Source of the DNA: Streptomyces sp. LX-29
GTDB lineage: Bacteria; Actinomycetota; Actinomycetes; Streptomycetales; Streptomycetaceae
Length of the DNA stretch: 64,000 nt
Direction of reading: 5' to 3'
Assembly: GCF_029541745.1 (NCBI RefSeq)
Contig: NZ_CP089746.1
Span: forward strand, 2,666,001-2,730,000
Both the position numbers and the translations under genes were made by a program. The first letter of the stretch is position 1. Each line of letters begins with the position of its first letter. This document shows positions 17,006 to 26,993 of this stretch, in pieces. The notes beneath the pieces are model-generated. The model made no database searches. It saw nothing but the letters and a program-made list of their open reading frames with translations, and was not told where the DNA came from.

Positions 17006-18832
17006 ATGACCTCAGATCCCTCGACCCCCCGGGGCCCACGGCGCGCGCGGCGCGGAGCGCGGCCGGCCGCCGCCGCCCTGGCCGCCGCGGTCCTGACGCT
17101 CTCCGCGTGCAGCAGCGGCGGCGGAGGCGGCGACCCCGACGACGACCCGAGCCGTAAGACGGACAAGAACCGGGCCGAGAACTACTCGCTCGGCACCAAG
17201 GCCGACTCCACCGGGCCCGCCGCGCCGGTCCCCGGCGCCAAGGAGGGCGGCACGGTCAACGTCCTGCAGCGGGACGCCTTCACCCATCTGGACCCGGCGC
17301 AGATCTACTACGCCGACCAGCTCAGCGTGCAGATGCTCTACAACCGCTCGCTGACCACGTACAAGATCGACGCGAACGGTCGGGTCAAGGTCGTCGGCGA
17401 CCTCGCCACCGACACCGGCACCTCCTCCGACGGCGGCCGGACCTGGACCTACACCCTCAAGGACGGCCTGAAGTTCGAGGACGGCTCGCCGATCACCTCC
17501 GCGGACGTACGGCAGAGCGTGGAACGGCTGTACGCGAAGTTCGCGACGGACGGGCCGCAGTACATCCCGCAGTGGCTCTCCGGGGAGGGCCAGTCCTTCC
17601 GCAAGGCGCTGCCCGACGGCCCGTACAAGGGCGACCACCTGCCCGACGACGTGCTGGACACCCCGGACGACAAGACGGTCGTCTTCCACTTCCGCGAGCC
17701 GCACGCGGACACCCCGTACGCCGTGGCCATGCCCAACATCGGCGCGGTACCCGCCGAGCCGGGCAAGGACACCAAGGAGCGCTACGACACCCACCCGGTG
17801 GCCTCCGGCCCGTACAAGATCGGCACGCTGAAGGCGGGCAAGTCGCTGACGCTGGTGCGCAACGAGCACTGGGACCCGAGGACGGACCCGGTGCGCCACC
17901 AGTACCCGGAGCGGTTCGCGGTCAGCTTCGGGGTGCAGGAGCCGGACTCGGCGCGCCGGCTGCTGGCCGAACGCGGCGGCGACCGGCAGGCGATGTCCTT
18001 CACCAACGCGGTCACCATCGAGGCCGGCCCCTCGGTGCTGAAGGACGACGCGACCAAGGACCGCACCTTCAACGAGGTGCAGCCGTACGTCGACTACATG
18101 GCGATCAACATGGATCGGATCAAGGACAGGAAGGTCCGTCAGGCGCTGGCCTACGCGCTGCCCAACCATCAGATCCTGGGCCAGCTCGGCGGCGCCCGGG
18201 CCGGTCAGGTCGCCGGCAACCTGCTCTCCCCGTCGCTGGCCGGCTGGAAGGACATCGACCCCTACGGCAAGAAGAAGTTCCCCGCCGGCGACACCGCCAC
18301 CGCCAAGAGGCTGCTGCGCGAGGCCGGCAAGGAGGGGCAGGAGATCGTCTACGCCTACCCCAACACCACCGAGTACCAGAAGATCTCCGTGGTGGTCACC
18401 CAGGCGCTGGAGAAGGCCGGATTCCAGGTGGAGAAGAAGGAGATCGACTCCAACAACTACACCACCGAGATCTCCAAGGTGGACAACGGCTTCGACATCT
18501 ACCGCGCCTCCTGGGGGGCCGACTGGCCGGTGGGCTCCACGGTCGTCCCGCCGCTGTTCGACGGCCGTAGCGTGGTCGACGGCTCGCAGAACTACTGGCA
18601 CCTGCGCAACGGCCTGGTGAACGCCGAGATCGACCGCATCAACAAGATCACCGATGTCGAGGCGGCCGCCGACGAGTGGGTGAAGCTGGCGGAGAAGATC
18701 CTCACCGAGGACGTCCCGGCGGTCCCGATCTTCTACAACCGCCAGTGGTCGATCTGGGGTTCGGGGATCGGCGGGGTGAAGTACCACCCGGTGTACGGCA
18801 CGGCCGCGCCCACCGACGTCTACGTCAAGTGA
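17006..18832 (+). CDS. bldKB: Oligopeptide-binding lipoprotein (SBP family 5, BldKB-like)
   Basis: A 608-residue solute-binding protein anchored outside the membrane. The lipobox LSAC places the lipidated Cys at residue 35 after an Arg-rich n-region. A Gly/Ser linker follows, then the SBP_bac_5 domain. Typical signatures are GGTVNVLQRDAFTHLDPAQ at the mature start, WTYTLKDGLKFEDGSPITSADV near 155-175, and a VRQALAYALPN segment. The family binds peptides of two or more residues. The ATG at 17006 follows gcaggtggaacgatc. It lies 43 bp after the first permease gene and 9 bp before the second. Confidence 0.8.
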   Translation: MTSDPSTPRGPRRARRGARPAAAALAAAVLTLSACSSGGGGGDPDDDPSRKTDKNRAENYSLGTKADSTGPAAPVPGAKEGGTVNVLQRDAFTHLDPAQIYYADQLSVQMLYNRSLTTYKIDANGRVKVVGDLATDTGTSSDGGRTWTYTLKDGLKFEDGSPITSADVRQSVERLYAKFATDGPQYIPQWLSGEGQSFRKALPDGPYKGDHLPDDVLDTPDDKTVVFHFREPHADTPYAVAMPNIGAVPAEPGKDTKERYDTHPVASGPYKIGTLKAGKSLTLVRNEHWDPRTDPVRHQYPERFAVSFGVQEPDSARRLLAERGGDRQAMSFTNAVTIEAGPSVLKDDATKDRTFNEVQPYVDYMAINMDRIKDRKVRQALAYALPNHQILGQLGGARAGQVAGNLLSPSLAGWKDIDPYGKKKFPAGDTATAKRLLREAGKEGQEIVYAYPNTTEYQKISVVVTQALEKAGFQVEKKEIDSNNYTTEISKVDNGFDIYRASWGADWPVGSTVVPPLFDGRSVVDGSQNYWHLRNGLVNAEIDRINKITDVEAAADEWVKLAEKILTEDVPAVPIFYNRQWSIWGSGIGGVKYHPVYGTAAPTDVYVK

Positions 18833-18841
18833 CCCCTGCCG

Positions 18842-19819
18842 ATGCTGAGGTTCCTGTGGCGCCGGACGCTCGGCGCGCTCGTCATCGTCCTGGCCATCAG
18901 CGCGATCACCTTCTTCCTGTTCTTCGCGCTGCCGACCGAGCCGGCCCAGCTGGCCTGCGGCAAGAACTGCGGGCCGGAGGCGCTGGCGATCATCGATGAG
19001 AACCTGGGGCTCGACGAGCCGGTCCCGGTGCAGTACTGGCACTACCTGGTGGGCATCGTCGCCGGGCGGGACTTCGACATCGGCCACTGCGACGCGCCCT
19101 GCCTGGGCTACTCGTTCCGCAACAACCAGCCGGTGTGGGAGACCATCCTGGACCGCTATCCCACCACGCTGTCCCTGGCCTTCGGCGGCGCCGTGGTCTT
19201 CCTGCTCGTCGGCGTGTCCATCGGCATGCTCGCCGCCGCCCGGCGCGGCACCGTCGTCGACAAGCTCCTCAGCTCCCTGTCGTTGATCGGCAACTCGCTC
19301 CAGGTCTACTTCGTCGGCACCATCGCGCTGTGGCTGCTGGTGGACTCCTGGGACCTGATCGACCGCCCGGCGTACGTGCCGATCACCGAGGATCCGGCGG
19401 GCTGGTTCGGGGGGATGCTGCTGCCCTGGCTGGTGCTCTCCATCATCTTCATCGCCAACTACAGCCGGATGACCCGCTCGCAGATGATCGAGCAGTTGGA
19501 CGAGGACCATGTGCGCACCGCGCGGGCCAAGGGGCTGCCCGCGCGGACGGTCTTCTTCCGCTACGCCTGGCGGGGCGCGATGGCCCCCATCGTCACGCTC
19601 GTCGGCATCGACCTGGGCTCGCTCTTCGGCGGCGCCATGGTCACCGAGTTCACCTTCACCCTGCACGGGCTGGGCCGGCTGGCGGTGGAGTCGGTGACGG
19701 AGAAGGACCTCCCCATGCTGATGGGCGTGATGCTCTTCAGCTGCACCGCGATCGTGATCGCCAACATCATCGTGGACGCGCTCTACGCCGTCATCGACCC
19801 GCGTGTGCGCCTGGCCTAG
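18842..19819 (+). CDS. bldKC: Oligopeptide ABC importer permease, OppB/DppB type (BldKC-like)
   Basis: A 325-residue six-helix permease that begins MLRFLWRRTLGALVIVLAI like other OppB proteins. The EAA loop is EDHVRTARAKGLPARTVFFRYAWR (residues ~221-243), and the end YAVIDPRVRLA is the usual OppB tail. Between helices 1 and 2 it has an unusual cysteine-containing external segment (LACGKNCGPEAL and HCDAPCLGYS) absent from the two minus-strand OppB paralogues here. Pairing with BldKA to form the channel is inferred from operon membership. The ATG at 18842 follows the lipoprotein stop by 9 bp. Confidence 0.8.
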   Translation: MLRFLWRRTLGALVIVLAISAITFFLFFALPTEPAQLACGKNCGPEALAIIDENLGLDEPVPVQYWHYLVGIVAGRDFDIGHCDAPCLGYSFRNNQPVWETILDRYPTTLSLAFGGAVVFLLVGVSIGMLAAARRGTVVDKLLSSLSLIGNSLQVYFVGTIALWLLVDSWDLIDRPAYVPITEDPAGWFGGMLLPWLVLSIIFIANYSRMTRSQMIEQLDEDHVRTARAKGLPARTVFFRYAWRGAMAPIVTLVGIDLGSLFGGAMVTEFTFTLHGLGRLAVESVTEKDLPMLMGVMLFSCTAIVIANIIVDALYAVIDPRVRLA

Positions 19820-19833
19820 GAGTGACGACCCAC

Positions 19834-20877
19834 GTGACCAGCACCGTGACCGAGCGGCCGGGCCGCGGCGGCGACGCCGCCCCGTTCCTCTCCGTGACCG
19901 AGCTCTCGGTCCGCTTCGCCACCGAGGACGGCACCGTCAAGGCGGTCGACGGCCTCTCCTTCTCCCTGGAACGGGGCCGCACCCTGGGCATCGTCGGCGA
20001 GTCCGGCTCCGGGAAGTCCGTCACCAGCCTGGCCGTGCTGGGGCTGCACGACCCGCGCCGCACCACCGTCGCGGGCCGGATCCGGCTGGCCGGGCAGGAG
20101 CTCACCGGCGCCGGTGAGCGCACCCTGGAGCGGCTGCGCGGCAACACCATGGCGATGATCTTCCAGGACTCGCTCACCGCGCTCTCCCCCTACTACACGG
20201 TGGGCCGACAGATCGCCGAGCCCTACCGGCGCCACACCGGAGCCTCCCGGCGCGAGGCCCGGTCGCGCGCCGTCGAGATGCTCGCCAAGGTCGGCATCCC
20301 CAACCCCCGGCTCCGGGTGGACGACTACCCGCACCAGTTCTCGGGCGGGATGCGCCAGCGCGCGATGATCGCGATGGCGCTGGTCTGCGATCCCGAGCTG
20401 CTGATCGCGGACGAGCCGACCACCGCGCTGGACGTGACGGTGCAGGCGCAGATCCTGGACCTGCTGCGCGACCTCCAGCAGGAGACCGGCTCCGCGATCA
20501 TCCTGATCACCCACGACCTGGGAGTGGTCGCGGGCGCCGCCGACGAACTGCTGGTGATGTACGCGGGGCGGGCGGTGGAGCGGGGCGCGGTGCGCGAGGT
20601 GCTGCGCGACCCGCGCCACCCGTACACCTGGGGGCTGTTGGCCTCGATGCCCCGGCTGGACTCGCCGGTCGACACGCCGCTCACTCCGATCCCCGGCGCC
20701 CCGCCCAGCCTGCTCGCCCCGCCGCCGGGCTGCCCCTTCCATCCGCGGTGCGGCTTCACCGGGGAGGTGGACGGGGAGCGCTGCCGGACCGAGCGGCCCA
20801 CACTGCCACCGGGGCGGGGGGCCGCCTGTCATCTGACCGAACGGCAGCGGGAGCGGCTGCGGGGGGCGCCACGATGA
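19834..20877 (+). CDS. bldKD: Oligopeptide ABC importer ATPase, OppD type (BldKD-like)
   Basis: A 347-residue ATPase. The Walker A motif is GESGSGKS, the Q-loop [11 protein letters not shown], the ABC signature [15 protein letters not shown], Walker [13 protein letters not shown], and the switch His in ITHDLGVV. The C-terminal extension has the cysteine cluster GCPFHPRC...RC...C seen in OppD/DppD proteins, which in some relatives binds an Fe-S cluster. The start is uncertain: the GTG at 19834 has aggag 11 nt upstream, while the GTG at 19822 overlaps that site. The stop overlaps the next start by 4 bp. Confidence 0.85.
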   Translation: MTSTVTERPGRGGDAAPFLSVTELSVRFATEDGTVKAVDGLSFSLERGRTLGIVGESGSGKSVTSLAVLGLHDPRRTTVAGRIRLAGQELTGAGERTLERLRGNTMAMIFQDSLTALSPYYTVGRQIAEPYRRHTGASRREARSRAVEMLAKVGIPNPRLRVDDYPHQFSGGMRQRAMIAMALVCDPELLIADEPTTALDVTVQAQILDLLRDLQQETGSAIILITHDLGVVAGAADELLVMYAGRAVERGAVREVLRDPRHPYTWGLLASMPRLDSPVDTPLTPIPGAPPSLLAPPPGCPFHPRCGFTGEVDGERCRTERPTLPPGRGAACHLTERQRERLRGAPR

Positions 20878-21980
20878 GCGAGGAACTGCTGGTCGCGGAG
20901 CGGCTGACCAAGCACTTCCCGGTACTGGGCGGGTTTCCGTTCCGCCGCCGGGTGGGCGCCGTGCGGGCGGTCGACGGGATCGATCTGACCGTCCGGGCGG
21001 GCGAGAGCTTCGGGCTGGTCGGCGAGTCCGGCTGCGGCAAGTCCACCACCGGGCGGCTGCTGACCCGGCTGCTGGAACCCACGGCGGGCCGGATCGCCTA
21101 CCGAGGCGAGGACATCACCCATGCGCGTCGCCGCGCCCTGGCCCCGGTCCGCTCCCAGATCCAGATGATCTTCCAGGATCCGTACTCCTCGCTGAACCCC
21201 CGGCAGACGGTGGGCGCGATCATCTCCGGCCCGATGGAGATCAACGACATCCGCCCACCGGGCGGCCGCGAGGCACGCGTACGCGAGCTGCTGGAGGTGG
21301 TCGGCCTCAGCCCGGAGCACTACAACCGCTTCCCCCACGAGTTCTCCGGCGGCCAGCGCCAGCGCATCGGCATCGCGCGCGCCCTGGCCCTGGAACCGAG
21401 GCTCATCGTCGCGGACGAACCCGTCTCGGCGCTGGACGTCTCCATCCAGGCCCAGGTCGTCAACCTGCTCCAGCAGCTCCAGCGCGAGCTGGGCATCGCC
21501 TTCCTCTTCATCGCCCACGACCTGGCCGTGGTACGACACTTCTCCCAGCGGGTGGCGGTGATGTACCTGGGCAAGATCGTGGAGGTCGGCGACCGGGACG
21601 CGATCTACGGACGGCCCAGGCACCCCTACACGCACGCCCTGCTGTCGGCGGTCCCGGAGGCGGACGCCCTGATCGACGCGGACGAGGACGGCGAGGTGGC
21701 GTCCTCACCCCCCACCCGCCGCGACCGCATCCGCCTGCAGGGCGACGTCCCCTCCCCCGTCACCCCGCCGTCGGGCTGCCGCTTCCGGACACGCTGCTGG
21801 AAGGCACAGGAGAAGTGCGCCCAGGAAGAACCGCCGCTGGCCCGCGCGGAGGGAAGCGCGGAGGGTCACCTGACGGCTTGCCACTTTCCAGAGGCGCCTA
21901 CGCTCGCGGGGCGGGGCGAGGATGTGGTACTGGATCCGGCGCTGCGGGCCACCGAGTCGAGGGATGGCAAGCCGGGCTGA
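20874..21980 (+). CDS. bldKE: Oligopeptide ABC importer ATPase, OppF type (BldKE-like)
   Basis: A 368-residue partner ATPase. It has Walker [10 protein letters not shown]-loop [16 protein letters not shown], signature [15 protein letters not shown], Walker [13 protein letters not shown] and the H-loop IAHDLAVV. The C-terminal [15 protein letters not shown] holds the conserved cysteine motif of OppF. An ATGA overlap with the preceding gene shows translational coupling. It ends the five-gene operon; no clear terminator hairpin follows, and the next gene converges from the minus strand 30 bp on. Confidence 0.85.
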   Translation: MSEELLVAERLTKHFPVLGGFPFRRRVGAVRAVDGIDLTVRAGESFGLVGESGCGKSTTGRLLTRLLEPTAGRIAYRGEDITHARRRALAPVRSQIQMIFQDPYSSLNPRQTVGAIISGPMEINDIRPPGGREARVRELLEVVGLSPEHYNRFPHEFSGGQRQRIGIARALALEPRLIVADEPVSALDVSIQAQVVNLLQQLQRELGIAFLFIAHDLAVVRHFSQRVAVMYLGKIVEVGDRDAIYGRPRHPYTHALLSAVPEADALIDADEDGEVASSPPTRRDRIRLQGDVPSPVTPPSGCRFRTRCWKAQEKCAQEEPPLARAEGSAEGHLTACHFPEAPTLAGRGEDVVLDPALRATESRDGKPG

Positions 21981-22010
21981 GCAGGCTGTTGTCAGTCTGT
22001 CCACGACAAA

Positions 22011-22577
22011 TCAGTAGTCGTTCGGATTCACACCTTCAGGGGAGCGATAGCCCGGGGATACAACGGCGAAGTAGATGAGGTCTTCCTGGGAAGCATTCGG
22101 AGATTGTTTGGGCTTGGTGCTCCTGATCAAGAGTTCGGCGTGCACTGAAAAATCATCCTTCTCATGGATGGCTTTGATCTGCAACTGGCGCGCCTTGGAA
22201 TTTGCGTGACCATACTTCGTAAGTCGCCATCCCTTCTTCGGCAGCTCGTCACGCAAGCGCTCGAACCCGCGAGTCAACTCTTCCGGGGAGAGCTCCGAGA
22301 CAGACCAGGAGTGCCGAACACTGTACTCCCCGTCCTCCTGGTCATAGGTCACCGCTCTAGGACCACCCGGCGAGACTTCTCCACGAAGTCTGGTGGTATC
22401 GAGTAGGTCACTGGACAACTGGCTGGCCAATTTTTCCGCCGCCTTAGGGTGAACTTCCTTCAAAGCCTCACCAGAATGCCCCATAGAACTACACCCCGCG
22501 ATGTTCAGGAGGACTGCAGTAGCGGCGAGAGCCAAGCCACGCCGACGCGTTTTCCGAATCCGAGCAACACTAGTCAT
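22011..22577 (-). CDS. Putative lipoprotein of the WXG/DUF1023 module
   Basis: A 188-residue protein beginning MTSVARIRKTRRR, with a lipobox LNIAGC placing the lipidated Cys at residue 29. The mature part is charged, with no recognised domain (SVSELSPEELTRGFERLRDELPKKGW; DDFSVHAELLIRS). The ATG at 22577 has ggag 9 nt upstream and overlaps the stop of the hydrolase gene by 8 bp, so the two are coupled. Base composition is clearly lower in GC than its neighbours. It resembles small lipoproteins encoded after DUF1023 hydrolases in Streptomyces. An immunity or chaperone-like role is possible but unproven. Confidence 0.65.
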   Translation of the reverse strand: MTSVARIRKTRRRGLALAATAVLLNIAGCSSMGHSGEALKEVHPKAAEKLASQLSSDLLDTTRLRGEVSPGGPRAVTYDQEDGEYSVRHSWSVSELSPEELTRGFERLRDELPKKGWRLTKYGHANSKARQLQIKAIHEKDDFSVHAELLIRSTKPKQSPNASQEDLIYFAVVSPGYRSPEGVNPNDY

Positions 22578-24402
22578 CGACAAGCTCCACTTCATCATAG
22601 AGCCCCGCAACGACTCTTGCCTGATTCAGGATACTGAGACTCGGCTCACCCTTCTCCCGGTCATACTTCCAGTATCCGCTATGCCCCTCCGTATCAGTAG
22701 CCATCTGGTTGGCGCCGAAGCTGTCGTCGCTCGGAATGGCCTTACCGAAAGGGCCCAGCCATCCCTGGAACCAACGACCCGCTTCCGGTACCGCATCACC
22801 GTCGGCATCCTCATTCCACACATGCCCCTTGGGCACGTCCAACCTCTCAGCCTTCTGCACCTCAACGGTCGGACTCCCCGCGAAGACTATGTCGTCCGCG
22901 CCCAGGTGCCCCTGACGAGCAGCGGAACCGATGAGCGTGCACCCGTAAGAGTGCCCAATCGCGGTGATACGGCTATCCGCTCCTGAAGTGTTGGCCGCAT
23001 TGAGACCATCGATGAATTTGTTGAATGCGGGCGCCCCGTCGTCTGCATATTTGTAGCTGAGAGCATCCGATTGAACAGTCTGCGGCGCATCGTAGCCGAC
23101 CCAGGTGACGGTCGAGACGCTCTTTCCCTTCGCTACCTGACCAACCGTCTCATGCATATCGACCATGCGGTTAATGTCCCCCTCGAGATTACCGAGCCCC
23201 GATTTGGTGCCAGGGACATATACAGCGGTATGGTCGGCGGTGTCGGGATTTCCATTGGCGATGATGGCACGCCCTCCGCCTTCCGTACTGAAACCCAGCA
23301 GATACGCCTCGGGCAGACCGTCCTTGCCTCCTGTTCTATCGAAGCGGCTCTGGATGTCATCCATGCCCTTGATCTGCTCCTCAAATTTCTTACGCTTGGC
23401 GTCCCATTCATCCCACTCGTGGCTCGTGATGGTCACGGCCTCCTTATGTTGAATGGTCTTGGGTCGACCGTCTTTCGGCTGGCTCGCGCTGTGGTGAGCC
23501 AGAGCTATTTCAATCTCGGCACGTTTCTCTGCCAGCACGGTGCGGTTTGCCTCATTGCGGACCTCTGCGGGAAGGCCGTCGAGGCCACCAATACTGTCGG
23601 GCTGCAGAGTGATCAGGGCATCCTGCTGGTCCGGGGACAGGCCCTTCCACCACTTGGCGTTATCTGCCGGACTGCCTTTCTTGGGCAGGTCCTTGATGTC
23701 GTCCAAGTAGTCCTTCGCTGCCTTGCGGACCCCCTCCGTGTCCCCCTTCGCATCGATCCAGTCCTCATCGGACACCGTCAGATCGTCATCCGCCCTCAGC
23801 TGCCGCAACTTCGGCGCCCACAGGTCGTCCGCCTCCGTGGCCTCCTGGATGGCCTGGGCGATGCGGTTGGCGATCTCTGCCGCCTTGGCGTAGTTCGGGT
23901 TGGGGTTGAAGTTGGCCGCCTGGTCCTGGAGCGACTTCGCCGGGTCGGGTGACTCGTCGATCGCGGCCAAGCCCGTCTTGGGCCGCTTCGCGATACCGGC
24001 GACCTTGCCACCCGCCGGAACCTTGCCGTCCGTCTCCTTCTCGCCTGCCGCCGGATAGCTCACCGAGCCGTCGGAGTTGACCGTGAACTTCTCGGCTTCC
24101 GCATCCCCGACCGCCCTGTCCAGCTTGCGCTTCGCCTCCCGCAGCTCCGCGGCCAGCGCGTTGAGACCCGTGCTCACCAGGCCGCACTCGACCTGGACGT
24201 AGTGGAAGTTCTTCGAGAGCTCGGACAGCTGTCCCAGAGCCGCCGTCAGAGCCTGCCCGTCGAGATCCTCCCGCATCTTGGCGGTGATCTGCCGCTCCAG
24301 AGCCTCCTTGGCGTGCTGCGCCATGTTGCTCGTCGACTGGTAACCGTCGGCCGCGCCCTCGAACTCAGCCGGATTAAGCCGCTTCAGCGTCGTGTAGTCC
24401 AT
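22570..24402 (-). CDS. DUF1023 alpha/beta-hydrolase with WXG-like N-terminal helical region
   Basis: A 610-residue protein. Residues 1-100 are helical and WXG-like (MDYTTLKRLNPAEFEGAADG then a coiled coil). The middle is charged and helical, with a repeated interest in Asp/Lys. Residues ~385-600 form the DUF1023 hydrolase: HTAVYVPGTKSGLGN, STVTWVGYDAPQT, the nucleophile Ser485 in GHSYG, and a late GHSGYW that may supply the His. There is no signal peptide, so export, if any, would be by a WXG/type VII route. The 5' half is higher in GC than the 3' half. It is followed, with overlap, by the lipoprotein gene and preceded by the small WXG-like gene 9 bp upstream. The substrate is unknown. Confidence 0.75.
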   Translation of the reverse strand: MDYTTLKRLNPAEFEGAADGYQSTSNMAQHAKEALERQITAKMREDLDGQALTAALGQLSELSKNFHYVQVECGLVSTGLNALAAELREAKRKLDRAVGDAEAEKFTVNSDGSVSYPAAGEKETDGKVPAGGKVAGIAKRPKTGLAAIDESPDPAKSLQDQAANFNPNPNYAKAAEIANRIAQAIQEATEADDLWAPKLRQLRADDDLTVSDEDWIDAKGDTEGVRKAAKDYLDDIKDLPKKGSPADNAKWWKGLSPDQQDALITLQPDSIGGLDGLPAEVRNEANRTVLAEKRAEIEIALAHHSASQPKDGRPKTIQHKEAVTITSHEWDEWDAKRKKFEEQIKGMDDIQSRFDRTGGKDGLPEAYLLGFSTEGGGRAIIANGNPDTADHTAVYVPGTKSGLGNLEGDINRMVDMHETVGQVAKGKSVSTVTWVGYDAPQTVQSDALSYKYADDGAPAFNKFIDGLNAANTSGADSRITAIGHSYGCTLIGSAARQGHLGADDIVFAGSPTVEVQKAERLDVPKGHVWNEDADGDAVPEAGRWFQGWLGPFGKAIPSDDSFGANQMATDTEGHSGYWKYDREKGEPSLSILNQARVVAGLYDEVELVDD

Positions 24403-24411
24403 GACTTCAGA

Positions 24412-24840
24412 TCACCCCTTGCCCTTGCCGCCCAGAGCCGGGGTGTCCGCGTAGCTGGTGACGAGCATGTTGAACCCGGTGGCAACATCCGTCTCGTACT
24501 CGGCGAAGTTGTTCGCCGCGTACTGGAGTTGCGACTGAAGCCCGGTGCACCTACCGGCCACGCTGGTCAGGTACGTCTTCCACGAGTCGTACACGTCCCG
24601 CTGAGCCACCGCGCTCTTCACCCCGCCGGCTCCACTGGTGTCCCCCGCGCCTACGCCCTTCTGCCCCTCCGTCAGCTTCGTCTTGGCGGTGCTGACGTTC
24701 TGTTCGAGCTTGCCGACGCTGCTCGCGGCCGTCGTCCAGGCCGTCTTGCTGGTCTTGAGCCTGTCCGAGCCGCCCCCACCGGTCTTCCCCTTCGCGCTCG
24801 CCAGGTTCATCCCGAAGCTCGCAAGGACCCCGCCCGCCAT
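24412..24840 (-). CDS. Small WXG100/ESX-like helical protein
   Basis: A 142-residue protein with two long predicted helices: SDRLKTSKTAWTTAASSVGKLEQNVSTAKTK split by a Gly/Ala-rich turn, then DVYDSWKTYLTSVAGRCTGLQSQLQYAANNFAEYETDVA. It has a Trp in each helix region but not a strict WxG. The size, helical hairpin and position before a DUF1023 hydrolase fit a WXG100-type partner or secretion adaptor. The ATG at 24840 has gaaggg 11 nt upstream; no better start was seen. No EccC/EssC ATPase is encoded in the window. Confidence 0.6.
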   Translation of the reverse strand: MAGGVLASFGMNLASAKGKTGGGGSDRLKTSKTAWTTAASSVGKLEQNVSTAKTKLTEGQKGVGAGDTSGAGGVKSAVAQRDVYDSWKTYLTSVAGRCTGLQSQLQYAANNFAEYETDVATGFNMLVTSYADTPALGGKGKG

Positions 24841-24958
24841 GTCACTCGTGCCCTTCTGCGTTCTGTGACGACACAACGACGCAGAGCATATGGCGGTTCT
24901 CGATCAAGGACCTGAGTACGGGTACTCAGATCGGCAATTCGTGCTCGACGCCTCGTGA

Positions 24959-26008
24959 CTACGCCGGTCCGGGGCTCCGCGGCGCCGTCTTCGGGGTCTC
25001 CTCGGCGAAGTGACACGCCGACGGGTGTGCGGCGGGGACGTCCAGGCCGCGGAAGACCGGGGGGACCGCAAGCAGCGGTACCTCCAGTTCGCAGCGCAGT
25101 CGCGCCTTCCAGCAGCGGGTGCGGAAGCGGCAGCCGGAGGGTGGGGCGGCCGGGGAGGGGATTTCGCCGTGGAGGAGGATGCGCTCGCGGCGGTGGCGGG
25201 CGTCCGGGTCGGGGACGGGGACAGCGGAGAGCAGGGCCTGGGTGTACGGATGGGTGGGGTGCTCGTAGATCTCGGTGTCGGTGCCGGTCTCGGCGAACCG
25301 GCCCAGGTACATCACCGCGACCCGGTCGGAGATGTGCCGCACTACCGACAGGTCGTGGGCGATGAAGACGTAAGCGAGGTCGAACTCGTCCTGGAGGCGC
25401 TCCATCAGGTTGACGACCTGGGCCTGTACGGAGACGTCGAGGGCGGAGACCGGCTCGTCGGCCACGATGACCTCGGGGCGCAGCGCCAGCCCGCGGGCGA
25501 TGCCGACGCGCTGCCGCTGGCCGCCGGAGAACTGGTGGGGATAGCGGTTGACGTACTCGGGGTTGAGGCCGACCACGTCGAGCAGCTCCTGGACACGGCG
25601 GCGGCGGTCCCCCTTGGGCGCCGCCTCCGGGTGGATCTCGAAGGGCTCGCCGATGATGTCGCCGACCGTCATCCGGGGGTTGAGCGAGGTGTACGGGTCC
25701 TGGAAGACCATCTGGATGTTGCGGCGGACCGCCTTGAGGGCCCGGCCTGACAGCTTGGTGATGTCCTCGCCCTTGAAGAGGACCTCGCCCGCGGTGGGTC
25801 GTTCCAGCGACACCAAGAGCTTGGCGACGGTGGACTTGCCGCAGCCGGACTCGCCGACGATGCCCAGCGTCTCGCCGCGGTGGAGCTCGAAGGAGACGCC
25901 GTCCACGGCCCTGACCGCGCCCACCGGCTTCTTGACCACGACGCCCCGGGTGAGGGGGTAGTGCTTGACCAGGTCGCGCACGACGAGGATGGGGTCATCG
26001 CCGCTCAC
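24959..26008 (-). CDS. Oligopeptide ABC importer ATPase, OppF type (second importer)
   Basis: A 349-residue ATPase with Walker A GESGCGKS, signature [15 protein letters not shown], Walker [13 protein letters not shown], and the C-terminal [15 protein letters not shown] cysteine motif. It is close to the OppF of the third importer (32314-33468) across most of its length, apart from a shorter N-terminus. The GTG at 26008 follows ggag by ~10 nt and overlaps the upstream OppD gene by 14 bp. It is the last gene of a five-gene minus-strand operon. Confidence 0.85.
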   Translation of the reverse strand: MSGDDPILVVRDLVKHYPLTRGVVVKKPVGAVRAVDGVSFELHRGETLGIVGESGCGKSTVAKLLVSLERPTAGEVLFKGEDITKLSGRALKAVRRNIQMVFQDPYTSLNPRMTVGDIIGEPFEIHPEAAPKGDRRRRVQELLDVVGLNPEYVNRYPHQFSGGQRQRVGIARGLALRPEVIVADEPVSALDVSVQAQVVNLMERLQDEFDLAYVFIAHDLSVVRHISDRVAVMYLGRFAETGTDTEIYEHPTHPYTQALLSAVPVPDPDARHRRERILLHGEIPSPAAPPSGCRFRTRCWKARLRCELEVPLLAVPPVFRGLDVPAAHPSACHFAEETPKTAPRSPGPA

Positions 26009-26981
26009 CGAGGGTCTCCTTCCAGAAGTGGCAGGCGCTGGTCCGGCCGGGGGCGACGTCGGCGAGCGGCGGCGGGTCGGTGCGGCAGACGTCCCGCGCG
26101 CGGGGGCAGCGCGGGTGGAAGGGGCAGCCCGACGGGAGGCGCCCCGGGCCGGGCGGCAGGCCCTTGATGGCGTACAGCTCGCCGCCCCCGCGGTCCAGGC
26201 GGGGGACGGAGTCCAGCAGGCCGCGGGTGTACGGGTGGGCGGGTGCCGCGTAGAGCTCGGCCACGGGCGCGGTCTCCACGATCCGCCCCGCGTACATCAC
26301 CGCGATGGTGTCGGCGACGTCCGCCACCACCCCCAGGTCGTGGGTGATCAGGATGAGCCCCATGGCGCGTTCTCGGCGCAGCTCCGCGAGCAACTCCATC
26401 ACCTGGGCCTGGACGGTGACGTCCAGCGCGGTCGTGGGCTCGTCCGCGATGATCAGGTCCGGCTCCAGCGCCAGCGCCATCGCGATCATGATGCGCTGCC
26501 GCATGCCACCCGAGAACTGGTGCGGATAGTCCCCCGCCCGGTCCCGGGCCGCCGGGATGCCCACCCGTTCCATCAGCTCCACCGCCCTGGCCCGGGCGTC
26601 CCGGCGGGACATGCCCCGGTGCACCCGGTACATCTCGCCGAGCTGGGTGCCCACCGGCACCACGGGGTTGAGCGCGGAGAGCGCGTCCTGGAAGACCATC
26701 GCCATCTGGGCGCCGCGCACCCTCCGCCGCTCCTCGCGGCCGGCGGTGAGCAGGTCGCGCCCCCGGAAGAGGACCCGACCGCCGGTCACCCGGGCCGGTG
26801 GGGAGTCGAGGATGCCCATCACGGCCTGGGCGGTCACCGACTTCCCGGATCCGGACTCGCCGAGCACGGCGAGTGTGCGCCCCGCGTCGACGGCGCAGCT
26901 GACGCCGTCGACGGCCCGCACCACGCCCTCTCTCGTGCGGAACTCGACCCGCAGGTCCCGCACCTCCAGCAGCCTGGTCAT
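25995..26981 (-). CDS. Oligopeptide ABC importer ATPase, OppD type (second importer)
   Basis: A 328-residue ATPase. Seen: Walker [10 protein letters not shown]-loop [16 protein letters not shown], signature [15 protein letters not shown], Walker [13 protein letters not shown] and [15 protein letters not shown]. The C-terminus has [15 protein letters not shown]. It matches the OppD at 33461-34519 very closely but lacks that protein's ~25-residue N-terminal extension. The ATG at 26981 has aggag 8 nt upstream, a site overlapping the OppC stop region. Confidence 0.87.
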   Translation of the reverse strand: MTRLLEVRDLRVEFRTREGVVRAVDGVSCAVDAGRTLAVLGESGSGKSVTAQAVMGILDSPPARVTGGRVLFRGRDLLTAGREERRRVRGAQMAMVFQDALSALNPVVPVGTQLGEMYRVHRGMSRRDARARAVELMERVGIPAARDRAGDYPHQFSGGMRQRIMIAMALALEPDLIIADEPTTALDVTVQAQVMELLAELRRERAMGLILITHDLGVVADVADTIAVMYAGRIVETAPVAELYAAPAHPYTRGLLDSVPRLDRGGGELYAIKGLPPGPGRLPSGCPFHPRCPRARDVCRTDPPPLADVAPGRTSACHFWKETLGERR

Positions 26982-26993
26982 CGCGCGAACTCC

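Noticed and set aside
17012-19666. An 884-residue minus-strand frame across the bldK-like lipoprotein and permease genes
   Set aside because: It is antisense to two clear importer genes and its composition is that of a complementary-strand shadow (His/Asp/Val/Gly-rich) with no domain.
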